A stretch of DNA of 64,000 bases, taken from positions 1-64,000 of the forward strand of contig JAQGDQ010000385.1 in assembly GCA_030141605.1 (NCBI GenBank), given 5' to 3'. This stretch comes from Tubiluchus corallicola (lineage: Eukaryota > Priapulida > Priapulimorpha > Priapulimorphida > Tubiluchidae). Positions 28,401 through 42,600 of the stretch are shown here, one piece after another. Under the pieces are notes generated by a model that did not search any database, was not told the DNA's origin, and saw only the letters and a list, made by a program, of their open reading frames with translations. A program made the position numbers and the translations under genes. Positions within the stretch are counted from its first letter, which is position 1; every line of letters begins with the position of its first letter.

Positions 28401-31400
28401 CATTAAACTTACTGCAAACTTAAGTCTTATCATCCAATATTAACACTGGGCAGCAAAAGTAAATGCCGGATGCTCAAAAAATTAAAAAAATAAACAAGTG
28501 AGTGTTAAATTGAAACTTTCATAAGAAAAACCGAAACAAACTTACTATCTGCTTGACCGCAAGCTGCCTGTTTCGTAGAGAAACATGTTTCTGTACAAAT
28601 GCATATGATAAAATGTCATCTATCGATGGTCGACGAATGTAATCGGGAAACATCATCAGTCGAATAAGTTTAGCCAACTCTGGTGACAAGTCTGAAAATT
28701 ATAAATGACTAAATATATAGAAGCAAAATTATATTAGCAACAAAACACACAAATGCTCATGAAATTCTACCAATTTATGTATGAACATAACAGTTTCTAA
28801 TTTTGGTTTCAAAAATTCTAGATATAACATATAAATTAAAATTTGTCTCAGTAATACAAAAAGTAATTGTGATATTTAAATCTAGTAATGAAAGTAATAA
28901 ATCTAGTAACTGAAAAAATCTAGCATTATCACATTAAAAGTTTCTCCAAGAAACAAAAAGCAGAATGTTTTCAATAATTTAACTTTTAATGGTTACTTAA
29001 CCACGCAATCATGCAAATGTGTGTAGTTGGAATTTAGTATTAATGTTGAAACAAATATAATTTGATAAAGAAACATTAAGATATGTCTGCATAACTGAAT
29101 ACTTTACCACTGTGTTATTGAAAAGCATCAAAACTGAGCTCTTTTACCTTTCACTAAATAATCTGGAATGTTTCCTTCTCGTAAGTGATGCCATGGATCT
29201 TCTCCTCTAGGCAGGTCCAAGTCAGAAGCTAATTCCAAAATAGTTATACCCAAACTGAAAAAATAATGCATTAACCAGTTGTGCAATCAGCTAGTTAAAC
29301 CAATCAGCTTATAAAATTAAAGACATGTTACTAACTGATAGAAGGCAGGCACCGATAAAAAAGAAATAAAAACATCAACGTGGAAATCAAGTTTTGGCTT
29401 AAATACTTTTACCTAAAAATTGATAAAAAACAAAATTATTTTAACTATGGCATTACCTAAACACATCTGCATGCTTCCCAAACTTTCCATCCATCAACTC
29501 GGGTGCCAGATATTTTGGATCACCCTCTACAGCATCTGATAAATCTCCCTAAAAACAATGACTTACAATTAATTACCTTTTTTACACAATATTAGAACAA
29601 AGTATGTAACTGACTGTTGTTGCAATCTCTAAACTGAATATTTAATGACCAAACAACTCACACCTTCAAGTTCCTATGTAATTAACAATTCTTTATTCAC
29701 TCACTATCCAAAATGCAATTTAAAACATTTTTAAAAGTATTAATTAATGAGTACTGTTATATTGTTACATACATTCATATACTTTTAAGGCATGTGAGGT
29801 ATAAAAACTTAAAAAAATATTTGAAACCTTATCAACATATTTTTCCACTTAACGACAACAATTACCACTCAAAATATCATATTTGCTGAACTTAACTGTA
29901 GTACTTCAAATACGATTTTACAGACAACAAACTACCAAGCCTGTTGAACTACAAAATTGTAGAAACACACTGACATAACATTCACAAGATCTGTAAACTT
30001 AAGTACGACTCCTTGGCAAAAAGTATAGAAATATTGTACCTTTTTTAAATCCAAAACAAGTCCAAAATCTCCCAACTTACAAATGCCGTCTTGAGAAATA
30101 AATATATTCTCAGGTTTCACATCCATATGGATAAGGTCATGATCATGAAGATGCTTCAGCGCCTAAAACAAATAACAAATTATGATTATTGCTACAAAGG
30201 CAACAATTAGGACACCTTATCAAAAGAAAAGTAAATTATTGCGTCAAATTGCACAGGAATAGTTAAGGAACATGGGTAAAGGAATTTAATAAATTAAGAG
30301 TGTGTTTTTATCTCAATATAAAGTTTTCTGAGCTGCAAAAAGTCCTGACTTGAAACTTTGAAATTATCAGTACATTAAACCACTTTAGTCACTTGTAAGC
30401 AAATAGCTAAACTAACCAGATGAATATATGAATTTTCAATTTTGAAACTACTCAACACAATTTTATTTGATGTGGATCTGCATTTAGCAGAGGCATCCTA
30501 TAAAAGAATGGCCAAACAAGTAATAGCATTCAAATGTATTTTAATAGATACTTACATCTCTAAGTGGTCGCAAGAAAGGTGCAAATCATTGTCCCACAAC
30601 GCTAAGTCAGTTATTATTTTCTACATTTCAGTTTGCTTCGAAACTTTGTATTGCAATTCACACAAACTAGTGTCTGAGTGGGTGAAACTAACAGTTTTTG
30701 GTTACAGTTTACAGTTTAATGGACAAACAAGTTGTATTGCTACTAACAGGTAATAATTTTTGTTTTAAAAACCATTTCCAAAAGAAATAATTATACATTG
30801 CACGCAGTTTCAAAATTCAAAATTTATAGATGAAAATTCGTGGAACTAATTTAGTTATTTGTAATTCTAGTATCATTATTTGTTTTTCATTTACGGATCA
30901 TTAGTCCTAGGATCTCATTGACAAGAAAGAGACGGATGGCCCGTGAGAGTATGAAATAAAGTGAATTGCACATAAATAACCATAAATGTGCAGTTTTGTG
31001 TTATTTTAAACATTATATTAATGAGCACAACAGAAGAGATCTTCGAGCTACACACAAGAATGCAGCAAAATATAACTATGAACACACAACTAAGATATAT
31101 ACATGTACGCTATCACAAAATGTATTGAACAGTTTCGTGTACCAAGATAACATTGTTTTTGATAGTCAACTAATTTTCTTGAAATCAATTTTTGGATGGC
31201 ATAGAATCTGACCAAACACGTTTCTACATGCAGTCACACATACCATAAGCAAATCCACAGTGTAATTCCAAATAAGCTGCTCGGGAATATCATGATTTTG
31301 ATCAGCAAAATCACTCAAGCTGTAAATATGAGTATTATTTATTATACATAAATATAATAGAAGTATGTATATATATATATATACATATATTGTTACTGTT

Positions 31401-34169
31401 ATTGTTACACTGTACATCAACTAATATAAAAAGCAAAACAGCTCTTGCAGCTTAAATTGGTTTCCAGGCACATTTTTTCTAAAAAAAAACGATAAGGTGT
31501 ACAGTACACCTTTTACTTGAAGAAAATGAGAAACAGGAGCTCGGATAAGTCTAACACTATGTTAAAACTCTACAAGCACATCAGAAAAAATGCTCAAGTT
31601 AGCTTTAGCAAACCATGAACAGTAAAGAAGCATACAAACACTTCTTTAAAACATACCACAATACAAGGTTGGGATGAATTTTGTTAAACGGCAAGCGAAA
31701 ATCAGATTACTGTTTACTGGCTGAATATATTAAATAGAGTAAACTATGTGGCAGTATCAGATTTCCAAAAATAAATTTATGAGGTGATAAGAGCTGTACT
31801 CAGACCCTGAAAACAAATTAATTAACTTTTTGTGACACAATAAAATATGAAATTATACAGCCTCACGTGATATCATGAAAAAGACAAACAAAAATAAATT
31901 TCAAAATACTATTCTAAAAGCACATAGTTATGATTAAAAAAAAATTAACAAAATATATTGATCAATACCAAGCTGCTGCAAATACCCAATATCTGAAACA
32001 CAACTTTTTAGTTTTATCATTAACTGAAACTTGAATCAAAGCATGAAAACAGCATGATCCAAAGAGGGAATAACTGTTTAACCATTAAAGTATTTTATGA
32101 GTAATATAACATGCAGCCAATATTGAACACCAAATTGCAAAAGCTATTTTGAAAAGCCAAGAAATAATATAATGAAATGCTTTTTCAATTATTTTGAAGC
32201 TAAAATACTTTACCTGATTTGGCATAATTCAATTTGTAAATACAAGTGTTGCCTCTCTTCCCACGCTTTAAAAAATTCCACACAATTTGGATGCTTTGGC
32301 AAAACTTCATGCTTCTGTACTTCTTCTAGCTTACGCAGCCTGTAAAATTTACAAAGTATTGATGCTAGCTTGCAAGCTGAGATTAGTATTAGCTGATGTA
32401 ATAACAATAATAATATTCACATCTTAATTTCACCTGTCTGATTCACCCCGAAACTTTTGTTGACACTTTTTCACCGCATAATATTTTCCATCTTCTTTAC
32501 TTTGCACTTTGTAAACCTAAATTGTACAAAAATGGGATATTAAATCCAACACGAGTTTATAAAAATAACTGTAAAAAAAGTGTTAAGCTAAAGTCACAAA
32601 TAGCAGACAAAATAAATACAACAGTTTTTGCCATAATGCAAGCTATCAAACATCAAGTATCAACAACAATAGTTTATGAACTACTGGATAATAAATCTGC
32701 AAAATTCTACTTACATGCCCAAAAGAACCTTCTCCTATTTTGCTTATAATTTCAAAACACTGCTCAAAGTAAAGTTGTCGACTCTCTTCATTGTAATGAG
32801 GACTTGAAATATCTTCATTTGCGTTAAGGTTGAAAACAATGCAAATCGGGACTTAGCTGTGATCCTGCACCCATCAGGTACCGTTATATAATGTACATGT
32901 TGTGGCTATCTCAACTACATTCTAACGCCACATCCTTTCTTAACGAGGCAAATAACTGGAGGGAGTATGACAGACAAATTTTTCCAAAGGCAATGTTGAT
33001 GAATGTCACACATCTATTTAGTAGCCAAGCACTGAAACGCTTAACTTGAGTTGCCAAGCACATTATTATGACGGCTTGGCTGATCTCTACAATGAATTAA
33101 GTTAATGTAAAAAGTAAATTCTGTAAAAGCAAAGCAAAAAGATCAAATATTGTGTAAAAGTTAGGCAGACACTAAATGTAAATTTGACTAGTTAGGTAAC
33201 TTGTAAAGGTTACATTATATTATAAAAATGTATACTGAATATAGCTCCAACATTTGACTCGCTACATTTAACTACTTATAGCTGCTTTGTTCTGTTATCC
33301 TCACTCTCAATGCCCCATTACATAACTGAGATGACATTTTTTTTCATTCTGAAGGATACTGTGAGAGCTACTTCTGAATGACACTGCTCTGGCTTTCAAT
33401 GAATTACTACGACTGTTACTGAATACGCGACTTATAGGAGGAGCACTTTTCACTGGCGGCTTTGGAGGTAGTGCATCTCGTGGAGTTCGACGTTCCTAAA
33501 ATTTTTCAAACATATGTTTAATTTCAAAGTGTTGTACCATTACATAAAATGTGATAAGTAAAGTTTATATAATACTTCGAAATCTCCCAAACAGTACTTC
33601 GAATTTTAATCCATAATAGCAGCAACATATAAGTATAACAAATATACAGCTATATTTCCTGTTGTTTAAGGTTGTCAAATCATAAGGAAAGAGTTGTCTA
33701 CATGTCAAGTCAACATCACAAAAATTATACTGAAATATCAGATTCCCAGAAATTACTTTGCTATTAAATGAGTTCTTATTTTTCTAATATTTAGTTTTCA
33801 GTTTTTTATTCATATTTTGATTAACACATATTTTGATAAAAAACTGATTTTTTAATCTCAAGAGCCGGGGTTACAGGGGTGGTAAGTATTGATTATATTT
33901 TTTACTCTTTACAATATGTCATTCCTTGGTTTGCATTTTCTTGGGGTTATTATAAATATAAAGAATTTACTTGGTCCACAAGATCATTGTAGAATGCACT
34001 ACAAGAAGGTGCTTACTTTCAGCTTATAGATACAGAATCAGTACATATTCTGATTTTAATTTATAATTTAAGTAATAAAATTATACTCTAATCATACCTT
34101 TTTCGTAGAAAACAAGCGCTCTTCAGTAAAAAACTTTGGTTTGGGTATAGGAGTTTTCAATGTAGCCAT
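25426..34169 (-). CDS. PKMYT1: PKMYT1 (Myt1), membrane-associated Cdk1-inhibitory kinase
   Basis: Fourteen exons: 34169-34098, 33495-33360, 32812-32715, 32516-32434, 32339-32214, 31319-31244, 30162-30040, 29548-29457, 29254-29148, 28691-28546, 26759-26585, 26260-26155, 26011-25913 and 25597-25426. They give 536 residues (human 499). Glycine loop GEGSFG at 96-101, ATP lysine in YAVKKC (Lys118), catalytic [10 protein letters not shown] (Asp211), KLGDFG (Asp229) and [12 protein letters not shown]. These are Wee1/Myt1-type, and the hydrophobic segment [16 protein letters not shown] at 363-378 after the kinase domain marks Myt1 rather than Wee1. The C-terminus ([20 protein letters not shown]) parallels the human RNLLSLFEDTL cyclin-binding region. 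The family phosphorylates Cdk1 Thr14/Tyr15 at ER/Golgi membranes and holds G2. Intron 2 appears to be U12-type. Confidence 0.95.
32813..33359 (-). other. Putative U12-type (minor spliceosome) intron, PKMYT1 intron 2
   Basis: The donor reads GTATCCTTC, eight of nine bases of the U12 consensus. The last 20 bases of the intron read CAACCTTAACGCAAATGAAG, with CCTTAAC placing the branch adenosine about 12 bases before the exon and no pyrimidine tract. The phases of exons 2 and 3 close exactly with these borders. Confidence 0.85.
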
Positions 34170-35285
34170 CTTAATTTTTTTATAACAACACTCAAAACAA
34201 TTGGTATGCTGAAGTGTCAGTTCTAGTAAACGTACAAAAATTTCCCACTTAATATGAGTTTTTTGACTTTTTCGATAAAAGATAGTAGCAGCAAAATCTT
34301 TGCAGAATCATGCTTACCACCCACCATCTTTATCAACACAGATATTTTATGTAAGTGACGCACCACCCAAGGATAAGATTTAGAATTCAACTCCCGCGGG
34401 CCTTGAATAAAGGCTTACTATCTCCATAAGCTTCCTTGGTCTCCCTAAAACATACATAATCCAATGTTGTTGTTTATGTTAACAAATTGACAAACGGACA
34501 CATTATTGGCAATATGTATTTTATGTGCAGTCATCTGAAATCTATTCTAAAACAGTAGTTATGTTAATTCAAATAAATCGAAATTAACACTCTTAAGAGA
34601 TCTATGTAAGTGGAATTCTTGTTTGTGCTGTGTATAAGTATCAGCCACTGGTGGTTAATCTTAAGTAGTGTTTGAAGTTCAAACTATCAGTAAAACTTCC
34701 TATACTATCCGTTAGTTGCCGATCTAATGCACACCAGCTGTAATTTTAAATTCTAAATGGCCATGACAACAAAAATTATCTTGCTATACATGGTTAGAAA
34801 CTAATATAGAAAATTATAAAGATCTAAAAGAACAATTATAATGTATGGCGCACATTAGACTGGACGTTCAGTATCACCAAACTTGATGATAATTACAAAA
34901 TTAAGGATATTGATAAATTAATTAATAACAGCATGCAGCTCTATAACTATATTATAACATATAAATAACATGTTTGTAATAAGCACTTTGTAAAATTCTT
35001 AACTTTCTAACTCAGTACTTCCAAGTTCTAGTGAGCCAGCAGTTTAATAGCTTGAATTAAAAACCAGTTTTGCAAAATTTGATTTCACTTGATCATTCAT
35101 GACTAATTCGAAAAATAGGCAATCTTTTGAATAAACCTATGAACAATGGTAGCAAAACAATGAATCAATGTATCATCTCTGTGGCATAGACAAGAACTGT
35201 ACCTTCAAGGCCACAATAAACGACCTGTATAAATTAACGTTTTAGAGTGATAATGCTAAGGTGTGCAGTGCCAATGTGCAATTAA
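34170..35285. promoter_or_regulatory. PKMYT1 upstream region (divergent spacer, part 1)
   Basis: PKMYT1 and MFAP1 start head to head 2.5 kb apart. This AT-rich part should contain the PKMYT1 promoter. No clear box or coding sequence is seen. Confidence 0.35.
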
Positions 35286-36024
35286 GGTTGAGCATCGACC
35301 CAGTTTGTTTCGTTTGAATTCTATTCATACTTAAAACTATAAATTCGAATAATTGAGCACTTCAACAACATACTTTCTTTGTGTTTAAAACGCTTTAAAC
35401 ATCATGCAGCTAGTACAATTTTGGTGCGATCTTTGTGCTTAGTTTTCAAATAAATCATTAGTGTTTTTATTACAGAGGCAAACTATGTAATAGTGTTACA
35501 GGGGCGAAATGTTACTTATTTTCAACCGGTCCTCTAGATTGTGATGGTCCCGTCCATATGAATGCATTGCATAGTGACATTGAATACCAGATACAAAACT
35601 GTCTCTATGCGATGGCCGGCATTCAGGCAGGCAAATGAACATGTGTTTTTACCATAATGGCACCGGCACCTATTGTGTAGACACAGCCAGCATGAAATAC
35701 GCAGGACAAGTTTACTGGCAAATGTATTTCAACAAATCTCTGTCTAACTTTATTGACTTCTCGCCATCCTGGCATTGAATCGGGACTATTTAGCCTCTGA
35801 AATACACTGAAGCAAACGGATTAGGGGACCCAACAGTCAGACCCATTGGCAGCGAGGACCCAGCATTATTACAGTATGCACGATCTTTGTGAAACTGCTT
35901 TTTATTGGCAGTTTGAAAACTAATTTGAATGTCTTTCAAACTCAATTAGAGTGCGATTCGAAATCAAAACATTGAAATTCCGTTCAATTCGAACTCGCTT
36001 TCTGGTAGACAATGCTCATCATCC
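35286..36024. mobile_element. Possible TTAA-flanked DNA element (Kolobok/piggyBac-type MITE)
   Basis: TTAA occurs at 35282-35285 and 36025-36028. The inner ends are GGTTGAGCATCGACC and, reverse-complemented, GGATGATGAGCATTGTC, related but imperfect. Both ends carry runs of TTCGAAT-like motifs. No transposase is visible. The family assignment is inference. Confidence 0.5.
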
Positions 36025-36028
36025 TTAA

Positions 36029-36649
36029 TGTGCACTAAACACTAAACAGCATGCTAATTATTGCGACACAATTTTCTCTCGCAAGAAATGATCACTTATT
36101 GCAATGTCGTTTCAAAGTAACAGCCTAGTAAAACCGAACAAACAAGACTAAGGCTTAGCCTGGCAATCTTGGCATTAATAGTTGTTTGCTGAACGTTCTC
36201 ACACCCACGACTTTAAAGTGTTTTCAGGAAAATGTTTTATTATATTTAACATGAATTTTATTATGGGTCACATGTTCGTACAGACCTCCTTTATAAAAAA
36301 ATCAATAAACTTTTTCATCTCCCTATGCAGTATGCAGACAGTCGGACAATGTGTAGCCCAGGTCCTAGTAAAGTCTCAGGGCTCAATTGCCTAAATTTTT
36401 TTGACAGTCGATCTTGTCGTGCACATATATAGCTTCAATTAGCTTGTATTACGAGGCAGTGCGTTTAATTCGGGAAGAAATCAAGTCACGCGAGAGAACG
36501 CTAATATGGCAGTGGTTTCTGAAAAGTTGTAGTGTTTTTTACATTGTGCATAAAAATAAAATAATCATTCATTTATGTACCTTCACAGTACTGCGGATTT
36601 AAAATCGTTTCAGAAGAATCAATAGGCAAAATTTATTTAGCTAAACAAA
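36029..36649. promoter_or_regulatory. MFAP1 upstream region (divergent spacer, part 2)
   Basis: Leads to the MFAP1 start codon. No distinct core promoter element or additional gene is recognised. Confidence 0.35.
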
Positions 36650-39600
36650 ATGAATCAACTTCCCGCAGGACCGATTCCAATACAATCAACTGCTGGTGCA
36701 ATTGGAATCAAAAATGAAAAAGGTAATACTAATAATATTATTATCAATGATTAACTAAATTACTTTCAGTGTTTCGTTGAAAAGTGTTCATTTACCAATC
36801 CGCATGTCGGCAACACAAAAGAACATGCTGTATTACACAGGGCGATTATAAATGATATGTTTCAAAGCTACTTTTAAAAAATTAATTAACATAAAAATAA
36901 TAATAATATAAATGACTTTATGACACAACATTTTAAAATTGTGTTTGTTTAAACGTTACCCACCTCAGATTTACTCAGAAAATTACACACATTTTTGGGG
37001 GGATGAACAAATTAGAATCCCCAATTTAAGTAATTTGGTGTGAAATAAAGTCCTCTAACAATGAATTCCTCCTGGGTATGTTTTACAGACCACCAAATGC
37101 GCCATCTGCTGTTTGGGAAGCTATTACATATTCCTTTAACAGCAAAATCTGATAATATTTCACATGTAATTATACATGGAGATTTCAACAATAATGGGGA
37201 GGTGGAGCTACGGTCGTTCATGGAAGAACATGTTAACACGCTTTTCTCACTTAACGATCCATAAAACGTTTAAAGGAAGACCAGACGATTGTTTATACTC
37301 AATCTTAATTTAATCTACTGTATAAAATATACAGTTTTTGCCTATAAAAGTTAACAAGTGTTGCTTATATTTGAATAATTAGCTTAGAAAGTTAATTAAC
37401 GGCAACCGAACACAGCTATTGCTTACGTCAGAAACTAACCACAGTTTGTGCAATCGCAGGCATCTTCCTTTGCGCATCATGCACATTTGCATAGGTGTTA
37501 CAGTACTGTTCAAACGTGACAAAAATGCGCCTCTGCCAATCTTAGTAGATTCACTGAGCCGCGTGTAGCTTTGAAAGTTTAATGAAATTTGAGTATCCGA
37601 GGTAATTATTATTTACATAATATTTATTAAAATGTTGTAATATCATACTCTTTGACTTTGTCAGTCTTCATTCCCAGTCTTTATGTATTTAGAGTATTAA
37701 AAATGTTTTTACTAAGTTTACTTGATGAACATTTGAAAAGTTTTTTTAGTAACAAAACATTTTAATTCCTGTTAGTGGGAGCCACACAACGTGACAAAAC
37801 AATGGCAGTAACTATTGATGTTGGGCATGGCAAGTTGATCGGTTAATATAATTTTATATTATCATATCAACTCGCCTTTGTCAATTATGCTTATTGTGTT
37901 TGGTTTGCAGGTCAATTGTCTATGCAGAAAGTGAAAGTAAACCGTTATGTATCTGGAAAAAGACCAGAATATGCTGGAACTTCTTCTAGTGACGAGGATG
38001 AGGAAGCTGCAGATTTTATTGTACAACAATCGTTACAACACACATCAGCAGCAGGAGATGATGATGATGAAGATAATAACCAGGAACCAGAACAAATAAC
38101 TGATCCTCGTCTGAGAAGATTGAAACAATTACAAGAAAACAAAGAAGAGAGGTAACACAGATTTATAATATCTACATATTTCTTATCCTAATTTTGGATA
38201 TGTTGCTCATTTGTGCAATTACCCATTCTAATCATTCTTTCAAGTTACTTGTTTCTATGATTGATTGATCGTAAGTAGTTTCTAATCTCCATGAGAGTGC
38301 TGCGTTACTTATGTGTTTAATTGCAGTGGAAACGTACTATTATGCTTGCAATATGCAGCATGTTACATGGTTTTGTGTACATAGCTAAACATGGTTCCTG
38401 CACAGTATTCTCATAATAGCTGATTTAAGTGTAACAAATTTAGTCAAAGTGGTTACTAAATTGAGCATCATGCAATGTAGTTGCTTTTTTGTTTCATTTT
38501 TTGAACATAAATGAAAGTGTTTGTGAAAATCAGAAGATTGATTTTAGTTTGGTTGAGTTTATCTCTCCATGAATCTAGTCTAATTTTTATGTAGAAGGTT
38601 TAGGGCTTTGAGAAAGTAGTCAGTACATTGTGAATCCCCTTCCTTCTTGGAGTTTGAAGAAGACTGTTGCAGAATCTTTAAAAAGAGATCTGAGGCACAA
38701 GAATTTCTGTAAAATAAATAACAGGTCTCAGAACGTCAATCCGTGTCACGAGTAATAAAAATTTAGAAGAGCCAAGAAAAATTATTTAATTAATCATCAG
38801 GTTATGGCAATTAATGTAATCATTTGGGTTTGATATCATTAGTAGTACTAGGCGTGATGTGCCAACAACCATATTCCCTTTATTATATTGAAAAATCAAC
38901 GCGTATCTGTGGCTGAGATGAGACTAGCCGTAAAGCGCTGCTGATGGCCACTGTAGGAACTGTATACTGCTTACGGTTTCCTATTCATTACTTGATATAT
39001 TTTTTCTTTTACAGGTATGAGCGTCATAGAAACATCCACCGTCCAGAGGTTTTGGCTGAAGGTGATTCAGACGATGAAAGAGATGAAAGAACAGTGCACA
39101 GATATAGACCAGATGAAGAAGAGAGTAGTTCTGAAGATGAAGAACTTGATGAAGAGGTGAGCTTGAAGCTTAGAAGTTAAACAATTATTTGTAAATTATG
39201 TGAACCAGTGATCTTTCTCTCTCTCTCTCTCTTTTAATTTTTTAATATTAAAGTGCTTACAGTTGTCGTTGAACTGAGCAGAATAGTGATCACGGCATAT
39301 TAGAGACTGAAGTTAAGCAGCTTTGAGCCTGGGCAATAGATGGATGTCTACCAGGTTCATTTATGGTGTCTGTTTCTGGTTATTTTTTCCTTTAAGGGAA
39401 AACTTCTGTTGGTTCACTGTCTCACTTATTTGTAGGATTAACCTCGATGATGAGCCATACTGCTGTGTTGGATCCAGGTTTGTAGTGTAAGAAACAGTCG
39501 CCAGTTATTCTTTTCTTGTCATGTACATTTTTCGCATTCTTGTATTTTTCTTTTATAGGAAATTGAGCAACGCCGGCGTTTGCTGAGGGAGAAAGCAAAA

Positions 39601-42600
39601 GAAAAGGTTAAGGAGAAAGAAGAAGTGAGTAATAATTGATGAGATCTTAATTACTAAATACTAGTAACTGATAATTTGCTTACGAAATATTCAATAGTTC
39701 TTTTAAATTTCCCACTGACTATTTTAATTTGCTTCATAAACAAACTTGCTTATTGGCACTGCTTCCACAGCACCCTAGCTTTTAGAAGAAGATAAACTGG
39801 TGATCAGGTAACTTTGTTAAGCCATGTGAGCTAATCTATAGTCACCTGACACCACTACCTGCTGGCCAGTGAGTTGAGATTGTACGAGGTTGAAAAGTCC
39901 TAACGACCACATAAAGTCCTGCAATGACTCCAGACCATCTCATTTTTAGTATAAGTCTTATAGTTTTTGTAGTTCACTAAGTAGTCTTCTTCTACACTTT
40001 AGCTTTGTGTTTGATTCAACTTCATGCATAGAGCTCTGCATTTTGTATAATAATTATTATTATTTCTTTTATTTCTTATTTATGAAAGTTAAAGATAGTT
40101 GCCCGTAATACCTTTTTGTTGATTTTATTTTTGGTTTGATATGCTGAACCCGTGTTTAATATTGCATTCAAAGAAAAAAATCTAAATTGCTGCGTAATAC
40201 AGTAAACATTTTGATGCAGAGGATTCAGATATATATTTTTCCTTGTTTTAAATCTGTTGTGTGTGTTGCACAACTTGCTTATTTTATTTTATTCTATCAG
40301 AATGCTTTTCTAATAAAATTTTTCCAATAGGAGATTATGGATGTAGAAGAGGAACTATCTGGAGAAGAAAGTGCAGAGGAATCAAGTGAATATGAAGAAT
40401 ATAGCGATTCTGAAGACGAATCTGCACCAAGATTGAAGCCTGTATTTGTGCGCAAGTAGGTAGAAGTCTGTCATGTTTGGTCATATGCAATATGCAGTAT
40501 GCTATACATTTCTTTTTTATCTTGTAGCATATTCAGATGTGCTGTCTTCAACTATTTATAACCATTAATTCACTAATTGTTGAAAAATTTTTATTCATCT
40601 GTGCTTAATTACACTGTATACAACTAAAAACTAACTTTACATATCTTAAAAATAAATCATGTAGAATGTAGAAAAATTTTCACCTTATTTATGAAAGTTT
40701 CACTTTCTTGTAATACGTTTTAGGGACAAGGGACTTTCATCTTCCTGATGTAATTTGCAGCTCGATTCATTTATTATATTAATTAATTTATTTATTCTAT
40801 TAATTTATTCTTTGTCTCGCAGGAGAGATAGGATAACTATCCAAGAAAAAGAAAAAGAAGCACAGCGTCAGAGAGAATTGGCTTTGGAAGCAAAAAGAAT
40901 GGCGGACGAGCGACGGAGGCAGACTATTAGAGTATGCATTTATGCTGTGCATCTTGGCCCCATATATAAAGTTGTATAAGAGACATGTAGTTTTCTGTTC
41001 TGAAATACTAGTTTTTCTATGTTGTGAATAATTTCTCTTAGATACTATTTTTACTTCCCATAAATACTATGCTACTCATTTTACCTACTGAAATACCAGC
41101 AAGAATTTGTACCACTGAGCAATGAGCATTATATTCTATGAAGTGCTAAAAAGCTTCTGTTGAAATGACCAGGTACACGATTAACATGTTGCACTTACCA
41201 TTCTTTTATTGCTTACAATAGATGGTTGAAGAAGATGCCCGCAAGGAACTAATGCAACAAGAAGGATTGAAAAATGAAGCAGATTTGATCATTACAGATG
41301 ATGAAAATGATGAGGCAGAATATGAATCCTGGAAAGTTAGAGAATTGAAGCGTATAAAACGAGATAAAGAAGAACGAGAGGCGTAAGACAATTATTCATC
41401 ACATTGTTAATTGCTTTGTGTATTAGTACATAACTTTCTTTTCTATTGTAGATATGTATTATTTCTCAGCTTTTCCATTTAACTTCAGCATTTTTTTTAG
41501 TTTTGTATGACCTTGCAATCACCTTGTGACAGTGACCTGTAAAATCTGTTTTGTTAATTTGCCAGGCTCGAAAGGGAAAAGTTAGAAGTTGAGAGAATGC
41601 ACAACATGACCGAAGAGGAAAGGCGTGCAGAACTGAGGAATAATCCAAAACAGATAACAAACAAAGCTCCAAAAGGAAAATACAAGTTCTTGCAAAAATA
41701 TTTCCACAGGGGTGCATTCTACTTGGTATGTATTACTGCCTAAAATATCTATAATACATAGATTTCTTCTCTGAATTGTGCGAACATTGTCGACCACACC
41801 TTGCTGACTTCAATTCTTGTTACAATTTAAGTTCTTTAATCTTTGTCAGTTTAGTTAGATGCCATTTATGTTATTAGGTTCAGAACAAATTTTGGATAAT
41901 GTTTATAGCTAGCTAGTTTATAGCTTTATAATGTTAATAATGCTAAGTGTTTGTGACCATTATGTGACAGGCTGTATTTAGTTAAATGGTGTAAAGCAGG
42001 ACAGTGCACTAAATTATTATTTTGTGTTATTTGTAGGGTGGAGAAGATACTGTATATAAGAGGGATTTCTCAGCACCTACATTAGAAGACCACTTTGATA
42101 AAACAATACTGCCTAAGGTTATGCAGGTAAATAAATTTTTTGTTCTAGCATTTTCTGAACAGCCGGTCCATTCTGTGTGTTAGTCAAAATGTTTCTCATA
42201 TTGGCTAACCTTAATGGCCTAATGCTGTGCTACATCAACGTGCAATCTGTGCAGTAAGATATTATAAAGATCCCCATGTCTGTTATTGTGTTGAGCTCGC
42301 ACTTTCATTGTGAACAGTAGAATAAGTTGTTCATCAGTCAACTAGTTCTGAAAAGTTGTTAATTTTTTGCAGACATGTGTACCTAAAAAACAGTTAAAGT
42401 GGAACTTGTAAGCACACTTTTTTGAGACTGGTGCTTTTTAATGCGTGCTACTGTTCAGTAACAATTTTATCACAAAAGAGTAAACTTATAATGCTTAAAC
42501 TCTATTATTTCTAAGTTTAAGGCAGAATTTTATGCAATAAATTCCTGTATAAGATCGCCCCACAAGTTGTTTTTCTAAATCACTACTGTGATTCATTCAT

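Noticed and set aside
29932-30126. Separate small kinase gene suggested by MDVKPENIF
   Set aside because: The same bases are exon 7 of PKMYT1, with conserved splice sites on both sides.
30442-31211. Plus-strand frames of 81-103 codons in PKMYT1 intron 6
   Set aside because: No recognised domain or splice signals in context; antisense intronic chance frames.
39255-39375. A functional 5S rRNA gene
   Set aside because: The 5' half is too divergent and box C spacing is altered.
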